A stretch of 33,760 nucleotides of DNA, taken from contig CAKZYA010000039.1 of NCBI GenBank assembly GCA_937883755.1, positions 1 to 33,760 of the forward strand, read 5' to 3'. Both the position numbers and the translations under genes were made by a program. Positions 16,940-24,657 of this stretch are shown one piece after another. Source of the DNA: an uncultured Flammeovirgaceae bacterium. GTDB lineage: Bacteria; Bacteroidota; Bacteroidia; Cytophagales; Cyclobacteriaceae. The notes below the pieces were generated by a model. It saw only the letters and a program-made list of their open reading frames with translations, did not search any database and was not told the DNA's origin. The first letter of the stretch is position 1; each line of letters starts with the position of its first letter.

Positions 16940-17968
16940 CTAGATGATGTTTACCTCAGGTTGGATGAGGATACCGAATTTCTCTTCTACTGATTGCTGA
17001 ATGTCATAGGCCAGCTTCTTTACTTCTTCACCCTGTGCTCCGCCCAGATTGACCAATACCAGTGCCTGACGGTCGTGAACACCCACATTACCAAACCTCT
17101 TGCCCTTCCATCCAGCTTGCTCAATGAGCCAACCCGCTGGAACTTTCACTTCATTTTTAGAAACTGGATAGCCTGGCACTTTATCAAACTGCTGCTGTAA
17201 CGTCTCAAATTGCTCTCGAGGCACAACGGGGTTCTTAAAGAAGCTTCCAGCATTACCAATTTCTTGGGGGTCAGGCAGCTTACTTTGGCGAATGTGGATT
17301 ACCGCATCACTCACCTCACGAATACTGGCTGATTTTACCCCGACTTCACCCAACCGTTCGGTAAGTACTTCTTCAATAGCTCCATATGAAGTGTTAATTT
17401 CCGGGTGTTTACTTAACCGAAAAGTGACTGAGGCAATAATGTACTGCCCTTTATAAATCGTTTTAAACACGCTCTCACGATAGCCAAACTGACACTCCTC
17501 ACCCGAGAAAGTTTGTCTTTGGACAGTATCGATTTTAACTGCTTCCAGTGAAGCAAACACATCTTTGATTTCTACTCCGTAGGCTCCAATATTCTGCATG
17601 GGTGCCGCCCCCACTGTTCCGGGAATCAGCGAAAGATTTTCCACTCCGCCCCACCCTTGCTCAATACAATGCATCACGAATTCGTGCCAGTTTTCTCCGG
17701 CTCCTACCTTAACCCAGATAAACTCATCATTTTCCTCCACCAGTTCAATACCCCGAATATTCATCTTAATGATTAACCCATCGTACTGAGCGGTAAACAG
17801 TAAATTGCTACCACCGCCTAAAATTAGCTTGGGGGTATTTTTCCATTCTTGCAGTCTGAGTAATTCTTGTAACTCTTCTACCGAACTCACTTCCACAAAG
17901 TGGCGAGCAGTAGATTCTATTCCAAACGTATTGTAGGCTTTCAGCGAGATATTTGACACTACCTCCAT
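16940..17968 (-). CDS. murB: UDP-N-acetylmuramate dehydrogenase
   Basis: A 342-residue type I MurB, the FAD- and NADPH-dependent enzyme that reduces UDP-GlcNAc-enolpyruvate to UDP-MurNAc. FAD-binding motifs seen: NTFGIESTARHFVEV, KLILGGGSNLLFT, GVENLSLIPGTVGAAPMQNIGAYG. The catalytic region holds QFGYRESVF (active-site Arg), GNAGSFFKNP (proton-donor Ser) and the C-terminal Glu in ILIQPEVNII. Length equals that of E. coli MurB. With glmS 1.7 kb away on the other strand, this block concentrates early peptidoglycan steps, though they are not one operon. Confidence 0.97.
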   Translation of the reverse strand: MEVVSNISLKAYNTFGIESTARHFVEVSSVEELQELLRLQEWKNTPKLILGGGSNLLFTAQYDGLIIKMNIRGIELVEENDEFIWVKVGAGENWHEFVMHCIEQGWGGVENLSLIPGTVGAAPMQNIGAYGVEIKDVFASLEAVKIDTVQRQTFSGEECQFGYRESVFKTIYKGQYIIASVTFRLSKHPEINTSYGAIEEVLTERLGEVGVKSASIREVSDAVIHIRQSKLPDPQEIGNAGSFFKNPVVPREQFETLQQQFDKVPGYPVSKNEVKVPAGWLIEQAGWKGKRFGNVGVHDRQALVLVNLGGAQGEEVKKLAYDIQQSVEEKFGILIQPEVNII

Positions 17969-18017
17969 TCTATCAATTTTCTATATTAGTGCAAAAACTT
18001 TACCCTTTTTACTAAGA

Positions 18018-18128
18018 GTGTTCAAGTGTTTATGTGTTCAAGTATTCGTGTATATTTGCCTTATATTGATTTTCTCTCGAGAAAAAATACTGCACGACAT
18101 TTACCCGAACACATGAATACCCTAACAC
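18018..18128. repeat. inverted pair of degenerate 8-bp arrays (GTGTTCAN family)
   Basis: Four octamers at 18018-18049 read GTGTTCAA, GTGTTTAT, GTGTTCAA, GTATTCGT. On the opposite strand at 18097-18128 they read GTGTTAGG, GTATTCAT, GTGTTCGG, GTAAATGT. Between them is an AT-rich core with a CTCGAG-centred dyad at 18076-18081. The consensus matches the perfect array at 33710-33757. The element fills the gap between murB and the small gene at 18135. Confidence 0.75.
18051..18058 (+). promoter_or_regulatory. candidate -7 promoter box (TATATTTG)
   Basis: An exact TAnnTTTG match, 76 bases before the ATG of the 63-residue gene at 18135. It lies inside the octamer element, just after the left array. 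No -33 TTG at the usual spacing. Confidence 0.45.
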
Positions 18129-18134
18129 CACTCT

Positions 18135-18326
18135 ATGGAAACTTTTGAAGAATATTTGACTAAGAAGAAAGTTGATAGTGTAGCGTTTCAGGCTGAGGAA
18201 GAAACCTTGTGGAATGAGTGGGCTATTTTGTTCGAGCAGCTTCATCCGAATAGTTTTACTACTCAAAAATTATTTCTGATCAATAAAATACGGCGAAGGT
18301 TTCCTTTAGAAGTTAAGAAGAACTAG
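18135..18326 (+). CDS. small conserved-looking protein (63 aa)
   Basis: A 63-residue, highly charged, helical protein (METFEEYLTKKKVDSVAF, WNEWAILFEQLHPNSF, TTQKLFLINKIRRRFPLE) without signal or membrane segment. Similar small proteins, sharing the LFEQxHPxSFTxQKLFLINKIRR pattern, seem to recur in Cytophagales genomes, though I cannot verify this here. It has a candidate -7 box upstream and the octamer array ends six bases before its ATG. Its 3' end overlaps that of cdaA by 14 bases. The basic C-terminus could bind nucleic acid or ribosome, which is only a guess. Confidence 0.7.
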   Translation: METFEEYLTKKKVDSVAFQAEEETLWNEWAILFEQLHPNSFTTQKLFLINKIRRRFPLEVKKN

Positions 18327-19287
18327 TAGTTTCAGCCTCTACGTCATCATCTACTTCTACCGCAGCATCAGGCTTACTTTTCTTCTCTTTCTTTTCCAAA
18401 TCTTTTCCCTTTTTCTCCAGCTCTTTTTCTTTTTTCTGAATAAAAGCTTCTTCTTCGGCCTTGGCTTGATTAATTACAAACTCCTCATTATCACGCTCTT
18501 CCGTCAGATACTGATTAATGCGCTGTCGCAACTCTTTGGTAGACAGGTTTCGATAAATTTCCCCATTTACTACGACTGCCATCTGCCCAGTTTCTTCGGA
18601 AACTACCACTATCAAGGTGTCCGTAATCTCAGTCATTCCGATAGCGGCTCGGTGACGTAGGCCAAGTTCAGCTGGAAGGTTCTCTCGTTCGGTCACAGGC
18701 AGAATACAGCGGGCTGCTTTAATTTTACCCTCGTAGATAATTACTGCTCCGTCGTGTAGTGGACTATATTTGTTGAAGATTGAGAGTAGTAACCGCTTGG
18801 ATACCGTAGCGTTTATTTCGTCTCCTGATTCGGCGTAGAACTTAAGCGGAGAATTTTTTGAGAAGACAATCAGTGCTCCGGTGTTTGAACCACTCAGACT
18901 TTTAGCAGCATCAATAATAGGAGTGAGATTAAGTTTCTCCTCCTCTTCTTTTTTGCGCCAGAATGTATTAAAGAAATTATCCCGGTTGATGGTAGTTGTT
19001 TTGCCTAATAGCAACAAGAATTTCCGAATTTCTTGCTGAAACAGGATAATAGCAGCAATCACCCCAACTTCCATAAACTGCCCTAGTATAGTAGATAGCA
19101 ACTCCATTTGAGCCGCTCTCACCACTAAGTAAAAGAGATAGAGTGTTAGGAAACCAAAGAAGATACTTAGGGCAACACTACCACGCATCAGCTTGTATAC
19201 CTGATACAGCAGCACTGTTACCAACAGTATATCAAAGATGTCGTTCCAGTTAACTTCTAAAAACCCTATGTAAAAAAGTTGTATCAA
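18313..19287 (-). CDS. cdaA: diadenylate cyclase CdaA (c-di-AMP synthase)
   Basis: A 324-residue membrane protein that makes the second messenger cyclic di-AMP from two ATP. Three N-terminal membrane segments (residues ~15-32, 38-58, 68-85) precede the DAC domain (PF02457) with DGA at 179-181 and RHRAA at 211-215, both required for catalysis. The last ~55 residues are a Lys/Glu-rich coiled-coil-like tail (KKEKELEKKGKDLEKKEKK) that Firmicutes CdaA lacks. The start appears to be TTG at 19287, which places LFYIGFLEVNW at the usual distance from the N-terminus; no ATG fits. It follows folP by only six bases, so they form an operon. No CdaR/YbbR gene follows. Confidence 0.95.
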   Translation of the reverse strand: MIQLFYIGFLEVNWNDIFDILLVTVLLYQVYKLMRGSVALSIFFGFLTLYLFYLVVRAAQMELLSTILGQFMEVGVIAAIILFQQEIRKFLLLLGKTTTINRDNFFNTFWRKKEEEEKLNLTPIIDAAKSLSGSNTGALIVFSKNSPLKFYAESGDEINATVSKRLLLSIFNKYSPLHDGAVIIYEGKIKAARCILPVTERENLPAELGLRHRAAIGMTEITDTLIVVVSEETGQMAVVVNGEIYRNLSTKELRQRINQYLTEERDNEEFVINQAKAEEEAFIQKKEKELEKKGKDLEKKEKKSKPDAAVEVDDDVEAETTSSS

Positions 19288-19293
19288 TATCGT

Positions 19294-20175
19294 CTACACA
19301 TTCTGTATATATTGTACCAATTGAATCACCTCCTGCGCTGCCTTTATATCGTGAACCCTCAAAATAGATGCTCCCTGCATCAGAGCCACAGTATTTAGCA
19401 CTGTAGTTCCATTCAATGCTTCATCTGGACTACCACCCAGTCGCCTGTAAATCATCGACTTACGAGATAAGCCTGCCAATAGTGGAACCCCCAGCTCCTG
19501 AAAAGCCCGTAGATTTTTTAGGAGAAAATAATTTTGATCTATGGTTTTAGCAAACCCAAAACCTAAATCAAGAATAATATCTGCTACTTGCTGCTCCCGC
19601 AAACGAGCTACTTTCCGTTGAAAATAGTCTAGTATCTCAACAATTATATCGTCATAATCGGTCAGATGTTTCATAGTTTGGGGTGTCCCTCGCATATGCA
19701 TCAATACATAAGGCACTTTGTGCTGGGCAACTACCTCAAACATTCGTGAATCTAATTCACCTCCCGAAATATCGTTTATCATGCAGGCTCCCGCATCTAG
19801 AGCTTCTTCAGCCACCTCGGCCCGAAACGTATCAACTGATATATTTGCCTCCGGAAAGTTGCTTACTACTTGTTCAATAGCCGGTATCACCCTTGACTTT
19901 TCTTCTTCTACTGAAATATGGGTAGCTCCCGGACGGGAGGAATACCCTCCCATATCAATCATTGATGCGCCCCCCTGTAACATTTCTTCTGCCCGTTTGA
20001 GCAGCGGTTGGTCGCGCTTGTGGTATTTCCCACCATCGTAAAACGAGTCGGGAGTGATGTTGAGAATCCCCATCACGTGAGGACGACGCAGGTCAATTAA
20101 CTTTCCCCGCAGATTGAGTGTAAATTTCTTAAAAAAGACGTTACTTTCTACTTCCAATTCAATTACCGTACCCAA
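19294..20175 (-). CDS. folP: dihydropteroate synthase
   Basis: A 293-residue DHPS, the folate-pathway TIM-barrel enzyme joining 6-hydroxymethyl-dihydropterin pyrophosphate and p-aminobenzoate; it is the target of sulfonamides. Motifs: VMGILNITPDSFYDGG (residues 34-49), the pABA/pyrophosphate loop MIDMGGYSSRPGA (72-84), INDISGG, the YVLMHMRGTPQTM segment, DLGFGFAKT and AGLSRKSM. No ATG exists near the expected N-terminus. TTG at 20175 or TTG at 20157 are the candidates, and the longer form is given. It heads an operon with cdaA, and lies 23 bases from the divergent DUF1599 gene. Confidence 0.95.
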   Translation of the reverse strand: MGTVIELEVESNVFFKKFTLNLRGKLIDLRRPHVMGILNITPDSFYDGGKYHKRDQPLLKRAEEMLQGGASMIDMGGYSSRPGATHISVEEEKSRVIPAIEQVVSNFPEANISVDTFRAEVAEEALDAGACMINDISGGELDSRMFEVVAQHKVPYVLMHMRGTPQTMKHLTDYDDIIVEILDYFQRKVARLREQQVADIILDLGFGFAKTIDQNYFLLKNLRAFQELGVPLLAGLSRKSMIYRRLGGSPDEALNGTTVLNTVALMQGASILRVHDIKAAQEVIQLVQYIQNV

Positions 20176-20198
20176 GTAAGAACTAATAGGAAAAAATC

Positions 20199-20747
20199 TT
20201 GAAAAACCAAACTTATCGCGAATATAGTCAAGTAATTGCCCGTTGTAAAGAGGTTTTCTTAAAGAAAACGCAAGATTACGGTACTGCCTGGCGAATTCTT
20301 CGTTTACCCTCGCTTACTGACCAGATTTTTATTAAAGCTCAGCGTATCCGTTCTATTCAGGAAAAAGGTACACAGCAGGTACAGGACTCTATTGCCGACG
20401 AATTTATCGGAATTATTAACTACTGCGTTATGGCTCTTATCCAACTCGACCTTACGGATGATCAACCACTGGATATGTCGGTTGAGGAACTCGAGCCAAT
20501 GTACGATCATATGGCTACTGAAACCTTAGAACTGTTAAAAAGTAAAAATCACGACTACGACGAAGCCTGGCGCGATATGCGAGTAAGCTCCATGACCGAT
20601 ATTATTCTGATGAAACTATTACGTACCAAGCAGATTGAAGATAACCAGGGAAAAACGTTGATTTCAGAAGGCGTAAAAGCCAATTACCAGGATATGATCA
20701 ACTACTCAGTTTTTTCACTTATTAAGTTATCAGTCCACAGTCCATAG
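20199..20747 (+). CDS. DUF1599 protein
   Basis: A 182-residue soluble protein made of two similar halves. Each half has a KxxDYGxAWRxxRxxSxTDxIxxKxxRxxxIE-type core: KKTQDYGTAWRILRLPSLTD near residues 22-41, and KSKNHDYDEAWRDMRVSSMTD in the second half. This is the DUF1599 duplication (PF07659), proposed for the family to be linked to nucleotide modification, but with no proven function. The start is TTG at 20199. Its last residues (SVHSP) and its TAG stop are encoded inside the heptamer array that begins at 20732. Confidence 0.92.
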   Translation: MKNQTYREYSQVIARCKEVFLKKTQDYGTAWRILRLPSLTDQIFIKAQRIRSIQEKGTQQVQDSIADEFIGIINYCVMALIQLDLTDDQPLDMSVEELEPMYDHMATETLELLKSKNHDYDEAWRDMRVSSMTDIILMKLLRTKQIEDNQGKTLISEGVKANYQDMINYSVFSLIKLSVHSP

Positions 20748-20826
20748 TCCACAGACTGCTGTTCTGATTTCAATCGTAAACTTATGAAAGCTGTCGACTG
20801 TGGACTGTCGACTTTGAACTATCGAC
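20732..20826. repeat. inverted pair of degenerate 7-bp arrays (AGTCNAC family)
   Basis: The left array at 20732-20752 reads AGTCCAC, AGTCCAT, AGTCCAC. On the opposite strand the right array, 20793-20826, reads AGTTCAA, AGTCGAC, AGTCCAC, AGTCGAC, starting right at the next gene's ATG (20827). About 40 unrelated bases lie between. The left array is partly coding and provides the DUF1599 stop codon. The arms can pair into an imperfect hairpin. Confidence 0.8.
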
Positions 20827-21897
20827 ATGATAAAGCACATTGCAAGAATAATAGTAGGGGGATTATTTATTTTCTCCGGCTTGGTGAAGCTAAATGATCC
20901 GGTGGGTACTGCTATCAAGCTAGAGGAGTATTTTGAGGTATTTGCGGTAGACTTTGCGCCTTTTTTCAGTGCTTTTGTTCCACTGGCACTTGGTCTTTCG
21001 GTCTTTCTGAGTGTACTAGAAGTAGCCCTAGGTGTAGCCGTACTGATTAATTACCGGATGAAGATAACCACCTGGGTACTAATGGGATTAATTGTCTTCT
21101 TCACCTTCCTGACCTTTTACTCAGCCTACTTCAATAAGGTAACGGATTGCGGTTGCTTCGGCGATTTCATCAAACTCACGCCCTGGGAGTCGTTCACTAA
21201 AGACATTATTTTACTAGCACTCATTGGCATTTTGTTTATTAACCGAAATCGGTTCAGTGAGGTCTTCTCCCTACAAGCGAGCCACGTTACTGTAGCTACT
21301 ACTACTATTGTTTGCACCTTTCTGGGTATTTACGCTATTCAGCACCTCCCCTACTTTGACTTTCGGGCGTATTACGTTGGAGCTAATATTCCTCAATTAA
21401 TGCAACCTTCCGAAACGCTGCGATATAAGTACATCATGGAAAAAGACGGTGAAACCGCCGAGTTTACTGAGTACCCTACCGAAGGCGGTTACGAGTTTAA
21501 GGAAATGGTACTACTCAACCCCGAAGCCCAACCCAAAATTACCGATTACAGCGTATGGAATGACGAAGGTGAATTTACTCAAGGCACCTTTGAAGGTAAC
21601 AAGTTAGCTATTGTAATGTACGATGTGAATAAAGCTAACCAGAAGGCCATCGGCGAAATCCAACAGTTAGTTGCTAGTTTACCTAGCGACATTACGCCAA
21701 TTGTTCTCACTGCCTCCGGTGCCGAAGCTTACGTCGAGTTTCAGGCTTCTCACCCCAACTTTACGGTTCCCCACTACTATGCCGATGCCACGGTGCTCAA
21801 AACCATTATCCGCGCTAACCCGGGCATTGTACTGCTATCTGATGGAGTAGTCCGCGGTAAGTGGCATTATAATGATATTTCCTCTGCAAAAAAATGA
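20827..21897 (+). CDS. BT_3928-type DoxX/MauE membrane protein with thioredoxin-like C-domain
   Basis: A 356-residue protein. The N-terminal ~145 residues form a four-helix DoxX/MauE-like membrane domain with the KLNDPVGTAIKLEEYF segment and the DCGCFGD motif at 107-113. Such CxCFGD cysteines in this family relate to quinone-linked redox chemistry, e.g. methylamine dehydrogenase maturation protein MauE. The second half looks like a thioredoxin-fold domain (KLAIVMYDVNKANQ, ITPIVLTASGAEAY, NPGIVLLSDGVVRGKWH) but lacks a CxxC. The family is conserved across Bacteroidota next to DUF1599, as here. The exact role is unknown; envelope redox or disulfide handling is a reasonable guess. Confidence 0.88.
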   Translation: MIKHIARIIVGGLFIFSGLVKLNDPVGTAIKLEEYFEVFAVDFAPFFSAFVPLALGLSVFLSVLEVALGVAVLINYRMKITTWVLMGLIVFFTFLTFYSAYFNKVTDCGCFGDFIKLTPWESFTKDIILLALIGILFINRNRFSEVFSLQASHVTVATTTIVCTFLGIYAIQHLPYFDFRAYYVGANIPQLMQPSETLRYKYIMEKDGETAEFTEYPTEGGYEFKEMVLLNPEAQPKITDYSVWNDEGEFTQGTFEGNKLAIVMYDVNKANQKAIGEIQQLVASLPSDITPIVLTASGAEAYVEFQASHPNFTVPHYYADATVLKTIIRANPGIVLLSDGVVRGKWHYNDISSAKK

Positions 21898-21978
21898 TCA
21901 ACGGTCACAATATTTAATAAAGTCGCTGTAAGTAGGTACTGTCTTAAATACAAAACAGCACCTACTTTTATCTCATTT

Positions 21979-23457
21979 CTAACGCCATTTTTTTGGTTGT
22001 ACCGTAAGCTCGATTGTTCCTGTACTGATTGTATATGGTACCTGAACCGTTCCACTTCTCCTACGAGAACTTGGCTTCTCTAAAACTAACGGATCATCAA
22101 AGAATAATATCGCTTCACCAAGTCTATCAGAAGCGATTGTGGTCTTGAATGTATAGGTATTCGATTTGGTAAAACTCGCTTCTCCTCCGAAGACTGACCC
22201 TTCCTTCTCCCCATTGCTTTTAAAATTTAAACCGAATTTAGATTCTACTTTAGTTGTGTACTCTTCTTCTCCAGCTTGATCATGCTCTATAACAATAAAC
22301 TTCCATGTATCTCCATATCTTCTAAAGTCCCAAGGGATAATAGCTTCATTTACAGTTACGGTTCTTGGACTTCCTGAGGGAATACATTGACACCTACCGC
22401 CCATTCTTTCCAATTCTGCTCTATTTATGCTTAATACTTTAGTCGTATTATCTAAACCTCCTTGATTGTTGATATATACTATTTCTATCACAAACTCTAA
22501 CTCACCGTCTGTATAGTCTGATGCCGGATCATTATACCAGTTATTAATTGAACTCATACTTTTCATCTTAAATGATGTAATATATTCTTTATACCTGTTG
22601 TTGAAAGAACCTTCATTAACTCCGAGTTCGGGGGCAATCCCATAATAAACGTAGTCACGTGGAGAATTTAAACCTTTCGCCTGCTCAATTACAGGATCAC
22701 CGGATGAGGATGAAGGTGTGCGAGGAGCCGGAGTATATGAAGACCTTCTTTCCGATGGAGAATGTTTTACTCTGCTATCGAATATTTCATCTATAAAGAC
22801 AAGAGAGCCATGTTTAGTATCTGTTAGCTTAGAGCTTTTTGATTTATCAAAACGTGCACGTAGCCCAGGATTATAATCTTCGGAATCTACCATCACCCGT
22901 TCATTGTCTTTCACCAAAACAATAGGTGTTTCGGGTGGCTTGATGTAGCTAAGTTCTATCACTTTTCCTTTGGTATCAAAACCGATCATACCCTTACCTT
23001 TATCTTTATCTAGTTCGTTAACAACACCAATTACTGGGACTTCATTACTAGTATCCCAAGTTTCACCCGAGAAGTGACTCAAATTGGGTACAAAGACAGT
23101 GAGCAAAGGATTATCTTCAACTACAGCTTCGAAGTTGCTATTATCTGAAAATGATGCTATCCTTTCCAAAATGGTTTTACCATCTTGTAGCTTATGATCT
23201 TTGACTAGCTGAAATAACACATCATAGTCGTTATCAAATTTTTTTAGTGCCTCTTTTTTGAAAGATTCCCGAATCTCAGGATCAACCATCGCTTTTGCAA
23301 GAGCATGACCAAACACTAGCTTATTTGTTTCATGTGGTTCAGTATTTTGCACTACGCTATTAAGGCTTTGTACTTCATATAGATCCTCTTGACAAGAATA
23401 GAGGCATAAACTAATTGTACAAAATAAAATACATATGAGATATTTATTACTTTTCAT
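21979..23457 (-). CDS. large lipoprotein of unknown function
   Basis: A 492-residue lipoprotein with a signal ending in CLYSCQED, so it is anchored at Cys22 in the outer or inner membrane. I do not recognise the rest. The part to ~residue 130 is helical and acidic, with FGHALAKAMVDPEIRESFKKEA and EALKKFDNDYDVLFQL. A Pro/Ser/Arg-rich linker follows near 230-260 (SPSERRSSYTPAPRTPSSSS). The C-terminal half is beta-rich with Thr/Ser/Lys strands (FKSNGEKEGSVFGGEASFTK, NTYTFKTTIASDRLGEAIL), like a beta-sandwich or pore-forming-type sheet, though no family can be named. It follows a small HTH gene on the same strand after 110 bases with several dyads. The segment is visibly more AT-rich than the neighbouring housekeeping genes, suggesting accessory status. 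Confidence 0.85.
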   Translation of the reverse strand: MKSNKYLICILFCTISLCLYSCQEDLYEVQSLNSVVQNTEPHETNKLVFGHALAKAMVDPEIRESFKKEALKKFDNDYDVLFQLVKDHKLQDGKTILERIASFSDNSNFEAVVEDNPLLTVFVPNLSHFSGETWDTSNEVPVIGVVNELDKDKGKGMIGFDTKGKVIELSYIKPPETPIVLVKDNERVMVDSEDYNPGLRARFDKSKSSKLTDTKHGSLVFIDEIFDSRVKHSPSERRSSYTPAPRTPSSSSGDPVIEQAKGLNSPRDYVYYGIAPELGVNEGSFNNRYKEYITSFKMKSMSSINNWYNDPASDYTDGELEFVIEIVYINNQGGLDNTTKVLSINRAELERMGGRCQCIPSGSPRTVTVNEAIIPWDFRRYGDTWKFIVIEHDQAGEEEYTTKVESKFGLNFKSNGEKEGSVFGGEASFTKSNTYTFKTTIASDRLGEAILFFDDPLVLEKPSSRRRSGTVQVPYTISTGTIELTVQPKKWR

Positions 23458-23490
23458 ACTATTTGAATTAGAAGATTTAGAAGAATAAAA

Positions 23491-23504
23491 AATCTGGCCA
23501 GATT
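23491..23504. promoter_or_regulatory. perfect 14-bp palindrome upstream of the lipoprotein
   Basis: AATCTGGCCAGATT is a perfect dyad, 33 bases upstream of the lipoprotein ATG. It could be an operator, and the adjacent HTH protein is an obvious candidate ligand, though this is untested. Confidence 0.45.
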
Positions 23505-23513
23505 ACTTAATAT

Positions 23514-23545
23514 AGACTATAATTAATTATGCTTAAATATAGTCT
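23514..23545. promoter_or_regulatory. AT-rich dyads in the HTH-lipoprotein gap
   Basis: AGACTATA at 23514-23521 and TATAGTCT at 23538-23545 are complementary arms, enclosing ATAATTAATTAT (23519-23530), itself a perfect palindrome. With the site at 23491 this makes the 110-base gap rich in symmetric sites, which suits regulation or transcript end formation. Confidence 0.4.
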
Positions 23546-23567
23546 TATGCAGTGCACAAATACAGCA

Positions 23568-23819
23568 CTATTCTGAATCTTCAAACTTTCTAAAGGCTAG
23601 AAATTCAGCTTTTCCAGGGTTTGTATAATAGTAAGTTTGACGGGTTGAACAGTAGGCAATCGGGAACCCAAAGTCTTCAATCAGTTCAGTTTTGAAGTCA
23701 TGAAATGCTCTCTTAGATAAACCTAATCGTTTAGCTACTGTACTTGGTGGACCAGTTCTATTCATTCTTACTAACTGATCAAACTGGGCAATACGTTCTA
23801 TATACTTACGTAAAGGCAT
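23568..23819 (-). CDS. small HTH DNA-binding protein
   Basis: An 83-residue protein with a helix-turn-helix near residues 24-46 (PSTVAKRLGLSKRAFHDFKTEL), followed by a short beta-wing with aromatic residues (CSTRQTYYYTNPGKAEF). The whole resembles HTH_11-type winged helices that stand alone in Bacteroidota. No ligand domain is present, so it likely acts as a local DNA-binding regulator. It lies directly upstream of the 492-residue lipoprotein gene on the same strand, a pairing I believe recurs for such proteins in Cytophagales and Flavobacteriia, but cannot check here. Start is ATG 23819. Confidence 0.8.
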   Translation of the reverse strand: MPLRKYIERIAQFDQLVRMNRTGPPSTVAKRLGLSKRAFHDFKTELIEDFGFPIAYCSTRQTYYYTNPGKAEFLAFRKFEDSE

Positions 23820-24081
23820 AGTGACTTATATATTATTCCTAACTGAGAAGATACCTTTCCGATGAAAGACTCATTTATAGATGCAAAAAAGTGAATGAGG
23901 TAAACACATTTTTCTAAAATTTTTCGCGTTGAGTGATTAAAGACACAGCAGGTTCATTGTTGAGAGGACGAAAAAGTATATCGTTAGTAAACTCGCTCTT
24001 AGCAATAACTTAATGTGGAAATACATTGTACTTTTTATAGATATTTTCTACCATTGAAGATTATCTCTACAGACTACTGTC

Positions 24082-24657
24082 ATGCCTGACCTACTTCAAG
24101 CCTGGAAAAAACAGTTACAACAAGGGAATACTGAGCCTCTAGCTATACTATTTACCAAGTTTGGTTCATCCTGTATTCGTAGCCTACAGCAAAAGGGGTG
24201 CAGTCTGGAAGATGCCGAAGATATTTTACAGGATGCTGTACTGATCTTCCGCCAAAATCTGATAGACAGTAAAGTTTGCCAGGCCGATAAGCTAAATAAA
24301 TACCTGTATACTATTTGTCTAAACCTGTACCGTATCCGGCGACGCCAGCCTATGCTAGAGGATATTTCTGAGGTGGTTGGTAAAGCAGTAGATCAAAATA
24401 GATCATCCATTCCTGAAGAAACTGTAGTGAAAGCTATGCAAGCATTTCGGCAACTTAGCTCCAAGTGCCAACAACTGTTAATTTCTTACTACGATCAAGG
24501 AATGCGCATGGATGAGATTGCCGAAGAACTTCAATTAGCTAACGCAGATGTAGCCAAGGCTACTAAATTCCGCTGTATACGCTGTTGGATTAAGCATCTG
24601 ACGACTCTATCCGGTAGTAATGTCCAAATAGAAGAAAAGAGCAAGCCGAATGAATGA
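24082..24657 (+). CDS. ECF-family RNA polymerase sigma factor
   Basis: A 191-residue sigma-70 family protein. Region 2 is seen in CSLEDAEDILQDAVLIFRQNL and NKYLYTICLNLYRIRRRQP, which would bind core RNA polymerase and the -10 element. Region 4 is SSKCQQLLISYYDQGMRMDEIAEELQLANADVAKATKFRCIRCW, an HTH for the -35 element. Length is normal for ECF factors. It overlaps the next gene, an anti-sigma-like TPR membrane protein, by eight bases, and that is followed at 26 bases by a TPR-CHAT protease gene. The context suggests control by sequestration and release at the membrane. Confidence 0.92.
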   Translation: MPDLLQAWKKQLQQGNTEPLAILFTKFGSSCIRSLQQKGCSLEDAEDILQDAVLIFRQNLIDSKVCQADKLNKYLYTICLNLYRIRRRQPMLEDISEVVGKAVDQNRSSIPEETVVKAMQAFRQLSSKCQQLLISYYDQGMRMDEIAEELQLANADVAKATKFRCIRCWIKHLTTLSGSNVQIEEKSKPNE

